From assembly GCF_002749615.1 (NCBI RefSeq), contig NZ_CP024201.1, forward strand, positions 2,728,001-2,792,000: a stretch of 64,000 nucleotides of DNA, given 5' to 3'. Shown one piece after another: positions 14,767-21,762 of the stretch. A program made the position numbers and the translations under genes. Under the pieces are notes generated by a model. The model was not told the DNA's origin. It saw only the letters and a list, made by a program, of their open reading frames with translations, and ran no database searches. Within the stretch, counting starts at the first letter, position 1. Every line of letters starts with the position of its first letter. The stretch is from Caulobacter mirabilis (GTDB taxonomy: Bacteria > Pseudomonadota > Alphaproteobacteria > Caulobacterales > Caulobacteraceae).

Positions 14767-15933
14767 ATGCCCGACGACATCGGATCGACGCCGCAAGCGG
14801 GCGCCGCCACCGGCGCCCTCCCCTCGACCGCCGCCAGCCCGAACGGCGCCCGCCGCAAGCGGCTGTTCCTGATCCTCGGAGCCCTGATCGTTGTCGCAGC
14901 GCTGCTGTGGCTCCTGTACTGGCTGCTGGTCGGTTCGCGCCACGTCACGACCGACAACGCCTACGTCCAGGCCGACGTGGCGCAGGTCAGCGCCCTGGTC
15001 TCCGGCCCCATCGTCTCCGCTCCCGTACGCGAGACCCAAGCCGTCAAGACGGGCGACGTGCTGGCCGTGATCGACCCCGCCGACTACCGGCTGGCGGTCG
15101 ACCGGGCCCGCGCCGAGCTGGGCCAGGCCGAGCGCCGCGTCGGCCAGTACTTCGCCAACGACGAGGCCTTCGCCGCCCAGACCGCCGCCCGCGACGCCGA
15201 CATCGCCCGGGCCGACGCGGCCCTGGCCAGCGCCCGTTCGGACTTCAACCGCGCCCAGGTCGAGTACGGGCGCCGCACCAACCTGTCGGCCTCGGGCGCG
15301 GTGTCCGGCGACGAACTGACCCAGGCCGAGAACCGCTACGAAGCCTCGCGGGCCGCCCTGACCGCCGCCCAGGCGGGCGTCGCCCAGGCGCGCGCCGCCG
15401 CCGCCCAGTCGCGCGGCCAGCAGCGCGCCGCCGCCGCCCTGATCTCCGGGAGCAGCGCCGCCGACAATCCCGAGGTCGCCGCCGCCCGCGCCCGCCTGGC
15501 CCAGGCCGAGCTCGACCTCGAACGCACGGTGATCCGCTCGCCGGTCGACGGCCTGGTCACCCGCAAGACCATCCAGGTCGGCCAGAAGATCGCCAACGGC
15601 GCGCCGGTGATGAGCGTGGTCCCGATCCAGTCCGCCTTCGTCGACGCCAACTTCAAGGAAGTGCAGCTGCGCAAGGTGCGTCCCGGCCAGCCGGTCGTTC
15701 TGACCAGCGATCTGTACGGCAAGGGCGTGAAGTTCCACGGCCGCGTCCAGGGCGTGGCGGGCGGCACCGGCTCGGCCTTCGCCCTGATCCCCGCCCAGAA
15801 CGCCACCGGCAACTGGATCAAGGTGGTGCAGCGCATCCCCGTGCGCATCGTGCTCGACCCCAAGGAACTGGCCGAGCATCCGCTGCGGGTCGGCCTTTCG
15901 ATGGACGCCGAAATCGACATTTCCGGCCGCTAG
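14767..15933 (+). CDS. emrA: EmrA-like membrane fusion protein of MFS efflux pump
   Basis: 388 aa. One N-terminal transmembrane helix (LFLILGALIVVAALLWLLYWLLV, about 35-58), then the biotinyl-lipoyl-like segment VTTDNAYVQADVAQVSALVSG and VKTGDVLAVIDPADY. A long coiled-coil hairpin (about 110-240, rich in Ala/Gln/Arg) follows, then ERTVIRSPVDGLVTRKTIQVGQ and a C-terminal beta-barrel region. This is the HlyD/EmrA arrangement linking the inner-membrane transporter to the outer-membrane factor. It follows the NodT-like gene by 24 bases and precedes emrB by 15. Confidence 0.93.
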   Translation: MPDDIGSTPQAGAATGALPSTAASPNGARRKRLFLILGALIVVAALLWLLYWLLVGSRHVTTDNAYVQADVAQVSALVSGPIVSAPVRETQAVKTGDVLAVIDPADYRLAVDRARAELGQAERRVGQYFANDEAFAAQTAARDADIARADAALASARSDFNRAQVEYGRRTNLSASGAVSGDELTQAENRYEASRAALTAAQAGVAQARAAAAQSRGQQRAAAALISGSSAADNPEVAAARARLAQAELDLERTVIRSPVDGLVTRKTIQVGQKIANGAPVMSVVPIQSAFVDANFKEVQLRKVRPGQPVVLTSDLYGKGVKFHGRVQGVAGGTGSAFALIPAQNATGNWIKVVQRIPVRIVLDPKELAEHPLRVGLSMDAEIDISGR

Positions 15934-15948
15934 CCGAAGGAGCGCGCG

Positions 15949-17487
15949 GTGTCGCAACAGAACCCTCCGGCGGCCCTGCCGCCGCTGACGGGCCTGCCCC
16001 TGCTGCTCACGGGGCTGCTGCTGGGCCTGGCCAACTTCATGGTGGTGCTCGACATCACCATCGCCAACGTCGCCGTGCCGCATATCGCCGGCAGTCTGGC
16101 CGTCTCGCCCAGCCAGGGCACCTGGGTCATCACCTCCTACGCGGTGGCCGAGGCCATCACCGTGCCGCTGACCGGCTGGCTGGCCATGCGCTTCGGTGCG
16201 GTGAAGGTCTTCGTCATCGGCCTGATCGGCTTCGGCGTCTTCTCGATCCTGTGCGGCCTGGCGCCGACCTTCGGCGCCCTGGTGCTCTTCCGGATCCTGC
16301 AGGGCCTGTGCGGCGGCCCGATCATGCCGATGTCCCAGACCCTGCTGCTGCAGATCTTCCCCAAGGAACGCGCGCCCCAGGCGCTGGGCATCTGGAGCAT
16401 GACCACCGTCGTCGGCCCCATCGCCGGGCCGATCCTGGGCGGCGCCCTGTCGGACAACATCGGCTGGCACTGGATCTTCTTCATCAACATCCCGGTGGCC
16501 TTCGGCGTCGCCTTCCTGGCGTGGAAGCAGCTGTCCAAGCGCGAGAACCCGACGCGCCGCGTGCCGGTGGATTATGTCGGCCTGATCCTGCTGGTGGTCT
16601 GGGTCGGCTCGCTGCAGATCGTGCTCGACAAGGGCAAGGAGCTGGACTGGTTCTCGTCGAGCTTCATCGTGATCCTGTCGATCGTCGCGGTGATCGGCTT
16701 CGCGGCGTTCCTGATCTGGGAGCTGACGGCCGAGAACCCGATCGTGAATCTAAGGATTTTCCGCCACCGCGGTTTCGCGGTCGGGGTGACGACGCTGTCG
16801 CTCACCTTCGGGGCCTTCTTCGCAACCGTGGTGCTGATCCCGCTCTGGCTGCAGACCAACATGGGCTACACCGCCACCTGGGCCGGCTACGCCGCCGCGT
16901 TCCAGGGCATCCTGGCGGTGGTCATGTCGCCGATCGTGGCCAGCCAGGTCGCCAAGCGCGATCCAAGGGCCCTGGTCTCGTTCGGGGTGTTCTGGATGGC
17001 GGCGATCGCGCTCTGGCGAAGCCATTTCGCGACCAACGCCGACTTCATGGTCATCGCCATGCCGCAGCTGCTGCTCGGCTTCGCAATGCCCTTCTTCTTC
17101 ATCCCGACCCAGAGCATCGCCCTGTCGTCGGTGAAGCCGGAGGAGACCGCGGGGGCGGCGGGGATCGCCAACTTCCTGCGGGTGACGGCGGGCGCCTTCG
17201 CGACCTCGATCATGACCACCTCCTGGGAGAACACGGCCAGCGTCAAGCGCACCGACCTGGCCGGCGCTCTGAACGGAGCGCAGACGACCATGGACGGCCT
17301 GGTGGCGCAGGGCTTCACGCCCGACCAGGCCAGGGCTCAGCTCGAAGGCCTGGTCCAATCGCAGGCGGTCATGCTGTCGACCAACCAGATGTTCGTGGTC
17401 ACCGCCATGGTGTTCGCGATCGCGGCGGCGACCATCTGGCTGGCCCCGCGTCCGGCCCGAGTCGCGGCCCCCGGCGGGGGGCACTAG
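15949..17487 (+). CDS. emrB: EmrB/QacA-family (DHA2) MFS drug exporter
   Basis: 512 aa with 14 predicted membrane helices. Motif D1-like NFMVVLDITIANVAVPHIAG near residue 32, WVITSYAVAEAITVPLTGWL, and motif A-like WLAMRFGAVKVF. Motif C GPIAGPILGGALSDNIGWHWIFFINIP is diagnostic of DHA2 exporters. Length is typical for EmrB. With the preceding EmrA and NodT homologues it would expel amphipathic compounds across both membranes. The annotated start is GTG (15949), with AAGGAG eight bases upstream (AAGGAGCGCGCGGTG). Confidence 0.93.
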   Translation: MSQQNPPAALPPLTGLPLLLTGLLLGLANFMVVLDITIANVAVPHIAGSLAVSPSQGTWVITSYAVAEAITVPLTGWLAMRFGAVKVFVIGLIGFGVFSILCGLAPTFGALVLFRILQGLCGGPIMPMSQTLLLQIFPKERAPQALGIWSMTTVVGPIAGPILGGALSDNIGWHWIFFINIPVAFGVAFLAWKQLSKRENPTRRVPVDYVGLILLVVWVGSLQIVLDKGKELDWFSSSFIVILSIVAVIGFAAFLIWELTAENPIVNLRIFRHRGFAVGVTTLSLTFGAFFATVVLIPLWLQTNMGYTATWAGYAAAFQGILAVVMSPIVASQVAKRDPRALVSFGVFWMAAIALWRSHFATNADFMVIAMPQLLLGFAMPFFFIPTQSIALSSVKPEETAGAAGIANFLRVTAGAFATSIMTTSWENTASVKRTDLAGALNGAQTTMDGLVAQGFTPDQARAQLEGLVQSQAVMLSTNQMFVVTAMVFAIAAATIWLAPRPARVAAPGGGH

Positions 17488-17671
17488 CGGCGGTCGGGGT
17501 CGTCTTGACACGGCGTGATAGGCATGGAGGGGCGGTTTTCCCCCGTTTTGGGGCCCATAATGGGCAGAAACCCATACGGGACGGCCTGTTTCCGGTTGCG
17601 ACTCATGCCATCACGGCATGCAAGAGGTTCGCAGCGTGCGAGCTTCACTTTCCATTCGTGGAGTTTGCAGA
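17488..17671. promoter_or_regulatory. Intergenic region between emrB and the HU gene
   Basis: Contains a -35-like TTGACA at 17505-17510 without a good -10 partner. A palindromic GCCCATAATGGGC at about 17550-17563 includes a -10-like CATAAT. A small hairpin CATGCC-ATCAC-GGCATG (17604-17620) lies in the presumed HU leader. GTGGAG just before the ATG is the likely ribosome binding site. No gene is supported here. Confidence 0.35.
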
Positions 17672-17950
17672 ATGAACGTTTCCGATCTAGTCGACGCCGC
17701 CGTCGCCGCCGACGACAAGCTGACCAAGGCTCAAGCCAAGGCCATCATCGACGGCGTCTTCAAGGCCGTGACTGAAGCCGCCGTCCGCGGCGAAGAAGTC
17801 TCGATCCCCGGCTTCGGCAAGTTCAAGGTCCAGGCCAAGCCGGCCCGCACCGGCCGCAACCCGGCCACCGGCGCGGCCATCGAGATCGCCGCCAGCAAGA
17901 AGGTCGCGTTCCAGCCGGCCAAGCAACTGAAGGACGCCGTCAACGGCTAA
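17672..17950 (+). CDS. hup: HU-family DNA-binding protein
   Basis: 92 aa from ATG 17672 (MNVSDLVDAAVAADDKLTKA). HU/IHF fold: N-terminal helices, then VSIPGFGKFKVQAKPARTGRNPATGA, which holds the DNA-intercalating arm with the conserved RxGRNPxTG motif, and the C-terminal KKVAFQPAKQLKDAVNG. It is a nucleoid protein that bends DNA non-specifically. Length is normal for HU. Upstream in-frame starts would add an unrelated leader and are not used. A strong intrinsic terminator follows 25 bases after the stop. Confidence 0.96.
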   Translation: MNVSDLVDAAVAADDKLTKAQAKAIIDGVFKAVTEAAVRGEEVSIPGFGKFKVQAKPARTGRNPATGAAIEIAASKKVAFQPAKQLKDAVNG

Positions 17951-17974
17951 CTTCAGCGGAAGCTGACATTGAAG

Positions 17975-18006
17975 GGCCCCGGCAGCGCTGCTTCCGGGGC
18001 CTTTTT
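17975..18006 (+). terminator. Intrinsic terminator of the HU gene
   Basis: Perfect 8-bp stem GGCCCCGG (17975-17982) / CCGGGGCC (17994-18001) with an 11-base loop, followed directly by TTTTT (18002-18006). Confidence 0.92.
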
Positions 18007-18011
18007 CTTGT

Positions 18012-19160
18012 CTAACGCGGCGGCGATGCGCCGTCGGCCGCTTCTCCCGCCAGCATCGCGCGCCACTCACGCAGGACCCGGTCGCGGCGAGCTTGATCGA
18101 GATTGGCCAGCAAGGCCGGACCGACGCGGATCGGAGTCGCGCCGTCGGGAGACGCCCCGTCCGCGGCGTCGATCACCGGCGTGAGCCGGCTCTCGCGCAG
18201 CTTCGCCTGGCCCTCAGGCGACATCAGATAGTCGAGAAACAGTCGCGCCGCGTTCGGATGCGGCGCCGCGCGGGTGACGAAGGCCACCCGCGAGACAGTG
18301 AAATGATAGTCGGTCGGCGTCTGATAGACGACGCCTCGGTCGTTTCGAGCCGCCCAGGAGTCAGCGTAGGAACGGTTCATGTTGAAGGCGATCAGGTGCT
18401 CGCCCTTGGCGACCTTGCTCAAGATCGTCCCCCCCGGCACGTAGAGACCCGGCCGGCTGTGCGCGATCGCCTCCATCAGGGTCCAGGCCTCGGGGTACTT
18501 CTGCAGATCCGCCGACAGATACATGAAACCCACCCCGCTCTGCTCAGGGTCATAGAGAGCGATCCGCCCTTGCCAGCGTTCAGGATCGTCGCGCAGCGAG
18601 GCCAGCAGCTCGGCGTGGCTTCTCGGAACCTGGTCGGGCGGCAACAGGCGGCTGTTGTACGCGAAGCCGACCGGCTCCGCCGTGACGCCGAAGCCCTGGT
18701 TGCGCCACACCGCCCAGCGCGGCAGCCGTCGGGCTTCCGGGCTCTTGTAGGTTTGGGCGTAGCCGTCGTTGATCAGCTTGACCTGGATGTCCATCGACGA
18801 GCTCCAGACGAGGTCCGCGACGGGCGCGGACGACGCGGCCTCGGCGAGAACCGCCGATTGGATCTGGCTTGAGGTCAGCTCGCGATAGGTCACCCTCACC
18901 TGCGGATACCGCCTCTGGAAGCCGGCCACGACCGGCCCGCCCATGTCGGTGTTGGCGTAGACGACGACCCGACCCTCGGCCTGGGCGCGTCGCACGACCG
19001 GCGACGCTGTGGCCTGCCCCAGGGTCGACGGCTGGCACCCCGCCAGGAAGGCCGTGATCACGACAGCGCCCATCCAGGCTGCTGCCGGCTTGACGCGATC
19101 GAACAGCTGGCGTCGGATGTCGCTCCCCCCTCGGTCGCCTTGATTACCGCGTTGCACCAT
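18012..19160 (-). CDS. Orphan ABC-type substrate-binding lipoprotein
   Basis: Up to 382 aa. A hydrophobic signal ends in the lipobox AFLAGC (Cys about residue 42 of the longest frame). The mature part is a type II periplasmic binding protein of the iron/2-aminoethylphosphonate-like group: VVVYANTDMGGPVVAGFQRR, ADLVWSSSMDIQVKLINDG, GVGFMYLSADL, and YLMSPEGQAKLRES near the C-terminus. No permease or ATPase accompanies it. It is divergent from a TctD/TctE-like two-component system, so it may act as a periplasmic signal receptor for the kinase (inference). The longest start (19160) is only five bases from the divergent start at 19166; a shorter start such as 19073 is possible but would leave a signal peptide without positive charge. 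Confidence 0.82.
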   Translation of the reverse strand: MVQRGNQGDRGGSDIRRQLFDRVKPAAAWMGAVVITAFLAGCQPSTLGQATASPVVRRAQAEGRVVVYANTDMGGPVVAGFQRRYPQVRVTYRELTSSQIQSAVLAEAASSAPVADLVWSSSMDIQVKLINDGYAQTYKSPEARRLPRWAVWRNQGFGVTAEPVGFAYNSRLLPPDQVPRSHAELLASLRDDPERWQGRIALYDPEQSGVGFMYLSADLQKYPEAWTLMEAIAHSRPGLYVPGGTILSKVAKGEHLIAFNMNRSYADSWAARNDRGVVYQTPTDYHFTVSRVAFVTRAAPHPNAARLFLDYLMSPEGQAKLRESRLTPVIDAADGASPDGATPIRVGPALLANLDQARRDRVLREWRAMLAGEAADGASPPR

Positions 19161-19165
19161 CGGCC

Positions 19166-19828
19166 ATGAAGATACTTGTTGTCGAGGACGACGCCCCCCT
19201 CCGACGGTCGCTGGCGGCCACCTTGGAAGGCTCGGGCCATCAGGCTCATTGCGTCGCCACGGGCGAAGCGGCGCTGAAGGTCTCCGCGGACACCGCGTTC
19301 GACGCCATGATTCTGGACATCGGGCTGCCCGACATCGACGGCTTCGAGATCCTCGGGCGACTGCGACGCTCGGGCTCGACCCTGCCGGTCGTGATGCTGA
19401 CCGCCCGCGACGCCGTGCGCGATCGAGTCGCCGGCCTGGACATGGGCGCCGACGACTATGTCCTGAAGCCCTTCGAGCCGGAGGAACTGGTCGCCCGTGT
19501 CCGTGCGGTGGCGCGGCGGACCATCGGTGCGGCCTCCGCCTCGGTTGTGGTCGGCGAACTGGTGTGTGATCTCGATGGAGGGACCGCTCGCGTCGGCGAC
19601 CGCATCCTGGACCTCCGTCCCCGCGAATGGGCGGCGCTGAAGGTGCTGGTCGGCCGCGCCGGCCGAGCCGTAAACCGCGCCCTGCTCGCCGCCGAGATGT
19701 TTCCAGGCGACGAATCCGTCGCGCCGAACGTGCTGGACGTCCACGTCGGCCGTCTGCGCCGCAAGCTTCAGCCGGACGGTCCCAGCCTGCGCACGCTCAG
19801 AGGACTCGGCTACAGGCTCGACCCGTGA
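19166..19828 (+). CDS. OmpR-family response regulator (TctD/QseB-like)
   Basis: 220 aa. Receiver with E7-D8-D9, phospho-acceptor D51 (AMILDIGLPD), T79 and K101 (VLKPFEPEELVARVRA). The winged-helix effector has LDLRPREWAALKVLVG and NVLDVHVGRLRRKL. Short length and sequence features match the TctD/QseB branch. The stop overlaps the GTG of the kinase gene (GTGA, 19825-19828). Together with the divergent binding lipoprotein it suggests regulation of solute uptake; the riboswitch-controlled receptor downstream is a possible target. Confidence 0.93.
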   Translation: MKILVVEDDAPLRRSLAATLEGSGHQAHCVATGEAALKVSADTAFDAMILDIGLPDIDGFEILGRLRRSGSTLPVVMLTARDAVRDRVAGLDMGADDYVLKPFEPEELVARVRAVARRTIGAASASVVVGELVCDLDGGTARVGDRILDLRPREWAALKVLVGRAGRAVNRALLAAEMFPGDESVAPNVLDVHVGRLRRKLQPDGPSLRTLRGLGYRLDP

Positions 19829-21237
19829 GGCGCTCACCGCCCAGCCTGGTGCTGCGCCTGCTGGTCGCTCAGATCATCCCGCTGGCCCTGTTGGCGGCGG
19901 CGTTGGCCGCCGGAGGCGCGATCGTCGCCCACAGGATCGTGGAGCGCACATCCGATCGCCTGCTGGCCGGCTCCGTGTCGGCCATCGTCGAGCAGATCGG
20001 GGCCGAGAACGGCCAGGCGACGGTGTCGATCCCGCCCTGGTCGCTCGGCCTGCTGGATGGGCCGGAACGCGACGCGGTCTTCTACAGCGTGCGCCAGGGC
20101 GACCGGCTGGTCACCGGCTATTCCGACCTGCAGGCCGCCGCGCCGCCACCACCGAACGAGATGCGGTTTCGCGACGGCCGCATCCGGGAGATGCCGATCC
20201 GCATCGCGGAGACCACGGTCGACGTGCCCGGCGTCGCCGACCCGATCGTGGTGGTGGTCGCCCAGACCCTCGACTCCCGGCGCGCAGGTGTCCTGGAGCT
20301 GTTGTCCGGCCTCATCGCGCTGCCTGTCCTGCTGGTCGGCGGCGCGGCCCTGCTGATCTGGCCGGCCGTTCTGTGGAGCCTCCGCCCCCTCGACCGGCTG
20401 GTCCGACGCCTGACCGACCAGTCCGCCGGTCGCCGCGCGGACTACGCCCCCGCCGACCTGTCGCGAGTGCCGGTCGAGATCGCGCCGGTCGTGCGGGCCT
20501 ACAACGGCCTGCTGGCCAGCCTCGAGCGCTCGGCCTCGGCCCTCGAGCGCTTCGCGCCGGACGCCTCCCACCAACTGCGCACGCCGCTATCGGTGATCAC
20601 CGCCAACCTCGCCCTGCTGGCCGGCCGGAGCGGGAGCCGCGACGAGAGCGCGGCCCTGATCCAGGACTCCCGAGACGCCTCGGCGCGTCTCAACCTGATG
20701 CTCAAGCAGCTGCTGGCGCTCGCGCGGGCCGAAACGGCGGCGGCGTCGGGGCAGGCCGACCTGCAGGAAGTCGTCGACCAGGTCGTACTCGATACGGCGC
20801 GCAACCATCGTCACGCGCGACTGCATCGACGGCTCCCCGCCTCCGCCCTGACCGTCCGGGGTGATCCGGTGCTGCTGGTCGAGCTGCTGAACAACCTCGT
20901 CTCGAACGCGGTCAACTACGGCGGCGGCGAGGTCTTCCTCTGGGCGCCGCCGGTCGGGACTGACATCACCGTTCTGGTCTGGGATCGCGGCCCCGGCATC
21001 GCCGAAGCCGACCTGGCGCATCTGGCCGAGCGATTCTACCGCGGCGACCAGGCGCGCGGCGCGGACGGCGCCGGCTTGGGCCTCGCTATCGTGCATGCGA
21101 TCTCGGACGCCTTCGGGATCGCGATCGAAGTGCAGAATCGGCGGCGGCGAAAAGGGCTGGTTGTGCGATTGCGCTTCAGTCCCGCCCATATTCGCGGCAC
21201 CCAGGCCACAGGTTCGCCTCCTCTCGCGCAAATATGA
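19825..21237 (+). CDS. TctE-like sensor histidine kinase
   Basis: 470 aa from GTG 19825; longer starts run into the response-regulator gene in another frame and are rejected. Two transmembrane helices (about 8-36 and 165-190) flank a periplasmic domain (2CSK_N type: VFYSVRQGDRLVTGYSDL). A HAMP-like segment (WSLRPLDRLVRRLTDQ) leads to the H box FAPDASHQLRTPLSVI with His249; the Gln after His is usual in TctE kinases. HATPase boxes: NNLVSNAVNYG, DRGPGIAEADL, GLGLAIVHAI. It is translationally coupled to its regulator. The ligand is unknown; the divergent binding lipoprotein may deliver it. Confidence 0.92.
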   Translation: MRRSPPSLVLRLLVAQIIPLALLAAALAAGGAIVAHRIVERTSDRLLAGSVSAIVEQIGAENGQATVSIPPWSLGLLDGPERDAVFYSVRQGDRLVTGYSDLQAAAPPPPNEMRFRDGRIREMPIRIAETTVDVPGVADPIVVVVAQTLDSRRAGVLELLSGLIALPVLLVGGAALLIWPAVLWSLRPLDRLVRRLTDQSAGRRADYAPADLSRVPVEIAPVVRAYNGLLASLERSASALERFAPDASHQLRTPLSVITANLALLAGRSGSRDESAALIQDSRDASARLNLMLKQLLALARAETAAASGQADLQEVVDQVVLDTARNHRHARLHRRLPASALTVRGDPVLLVELLNNLVSNAVNYGGGEVFLWAPPVGTDITVLVWDRGPGIAEADLAHLAERFYRGDQARGADGAGLGLAIVHAISDAFGIAIEVQNRRRRKGLVVRLRFSPAHIRGTQATGSPPLAQI

Positions 21238-21441
21238 CCGGTCGGCGAAAATTTGTTCGAGGCCGGCCAATCTGTCAGAGACCTGTCACGCTCAATCCAA
21301 GCGCGTCGCCGGCGCCGCCGCCAGGTTGTGCACGCCGCAGACGGCGGCAATATTCCACCAAATATTTGACACTTATCGATCCTTCATTGCTCAAATGCCC
21401 GATTTGACAGCCATAATGGGTTGATCCTTACATTAGGCGCT
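21238..21441. promoter_or_regulatory. Promoter region upstream of the glycine riboswitch
   Basis: AT-richer than its surroundings. The best plus-strand promoter candidate is TTGACA (21404-21409) with TACATT (21429-21434), spacing 19, which would start transcription near 21441, just where the first aptamer begins. A second possible pair is TTGCTC (21387-21392) with CATAAT (21412-21417). A further TTGACA is at 21366-21371. No coding frame here is convincing. Confidence 0.5.
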
Positions 21442-21620
21442 CTTGCGGGAGAGATCAGGTTTCGGCCTGACGCCGAAGGCGCAACCGCCCCGGAAACGCT
21501 CAGGCAAACGGACCGCAGGGCAAGGACTGAAGCTGGAAAGTGGATCGGCGCGCGCGCCGGTCTCGCCGACGGAGCAAGGGCCCCTGGGGCTCGAATCTCT
21601 CAGGCAAGAGGGACAGCGGG
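21442..21620 (+). ncRNA. Tandem glycine riboswitch (two gcvT-type aptamers)
   Basis: Two consecutive copies of the glycine aptamer core. Aptamer 1 (about 21442-21521): GGGAGAG, then GCCGAAGGCGCAA (21472-21484), GGAAACGCTCAGGCAAACGG and CCGC, closed by a GCGG/CCGC stem. Aptamer 2 (about 21533-21620): GCCGACGGAGCAA (21565-21577) and TCTCTCAGGCAAGAGGGACAGC (from 21596). A short linker (CAAGGACTGAAG) separates them, as in classical tandem glycine riboswitches. Known members bind glycine cooperatively and usually control the glycine cleavage operon or glycine/alanine transporters. Here the next gene is a TonB-dependent receptor, which is unusual. Confidence 0.93.
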
Positions 21621-21623
21621 GGC

Positions 21624-21762
21624 AGTACGGCCGGAAGACGGAAGTCCCGTGCGCGGCGCCGCCGCGTGACGGGACGCCGCCTTCCACTCGGCAAGCGACG
21701 GCAGAGCGCGATCCGGGGAGGAGGCCAAACCAAACGTCGCTCGCGAGAACAGGGGATTTCGC
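21624..21762 (+). promoter_or_regulatory. Probable expression platform of the glycine riboswitch
   Basis: A long GC hairpin is formed by GTCCCGT (21644-21650) with ACGGGAC (21669-21675), with an inner CGCGGC/GCCGCG stem. It has no following T tract, so it is not a textbook intrinsic terminator. The receptor's ribosome binding site is AGGGGA (21751-21756), six bases before ATG 21763. The switch could act by termination, Rho access or translation; the sequence alone does not decide. Confidence 0.5.

Noticed and set aside
17505..17510. TTGACA as the HU gene promoter
   Set aside because: No acceptable -10 hexamer at 16-18 bases; the position is kept only as a weak note.
14907..17675. 922-codon plus-strand frame across emrA, emrB and the HU leader
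   Set aside because: Arg/Gly/Pro-rich out-of-frame translation; emrA and emrB have full family motifs in other frames.
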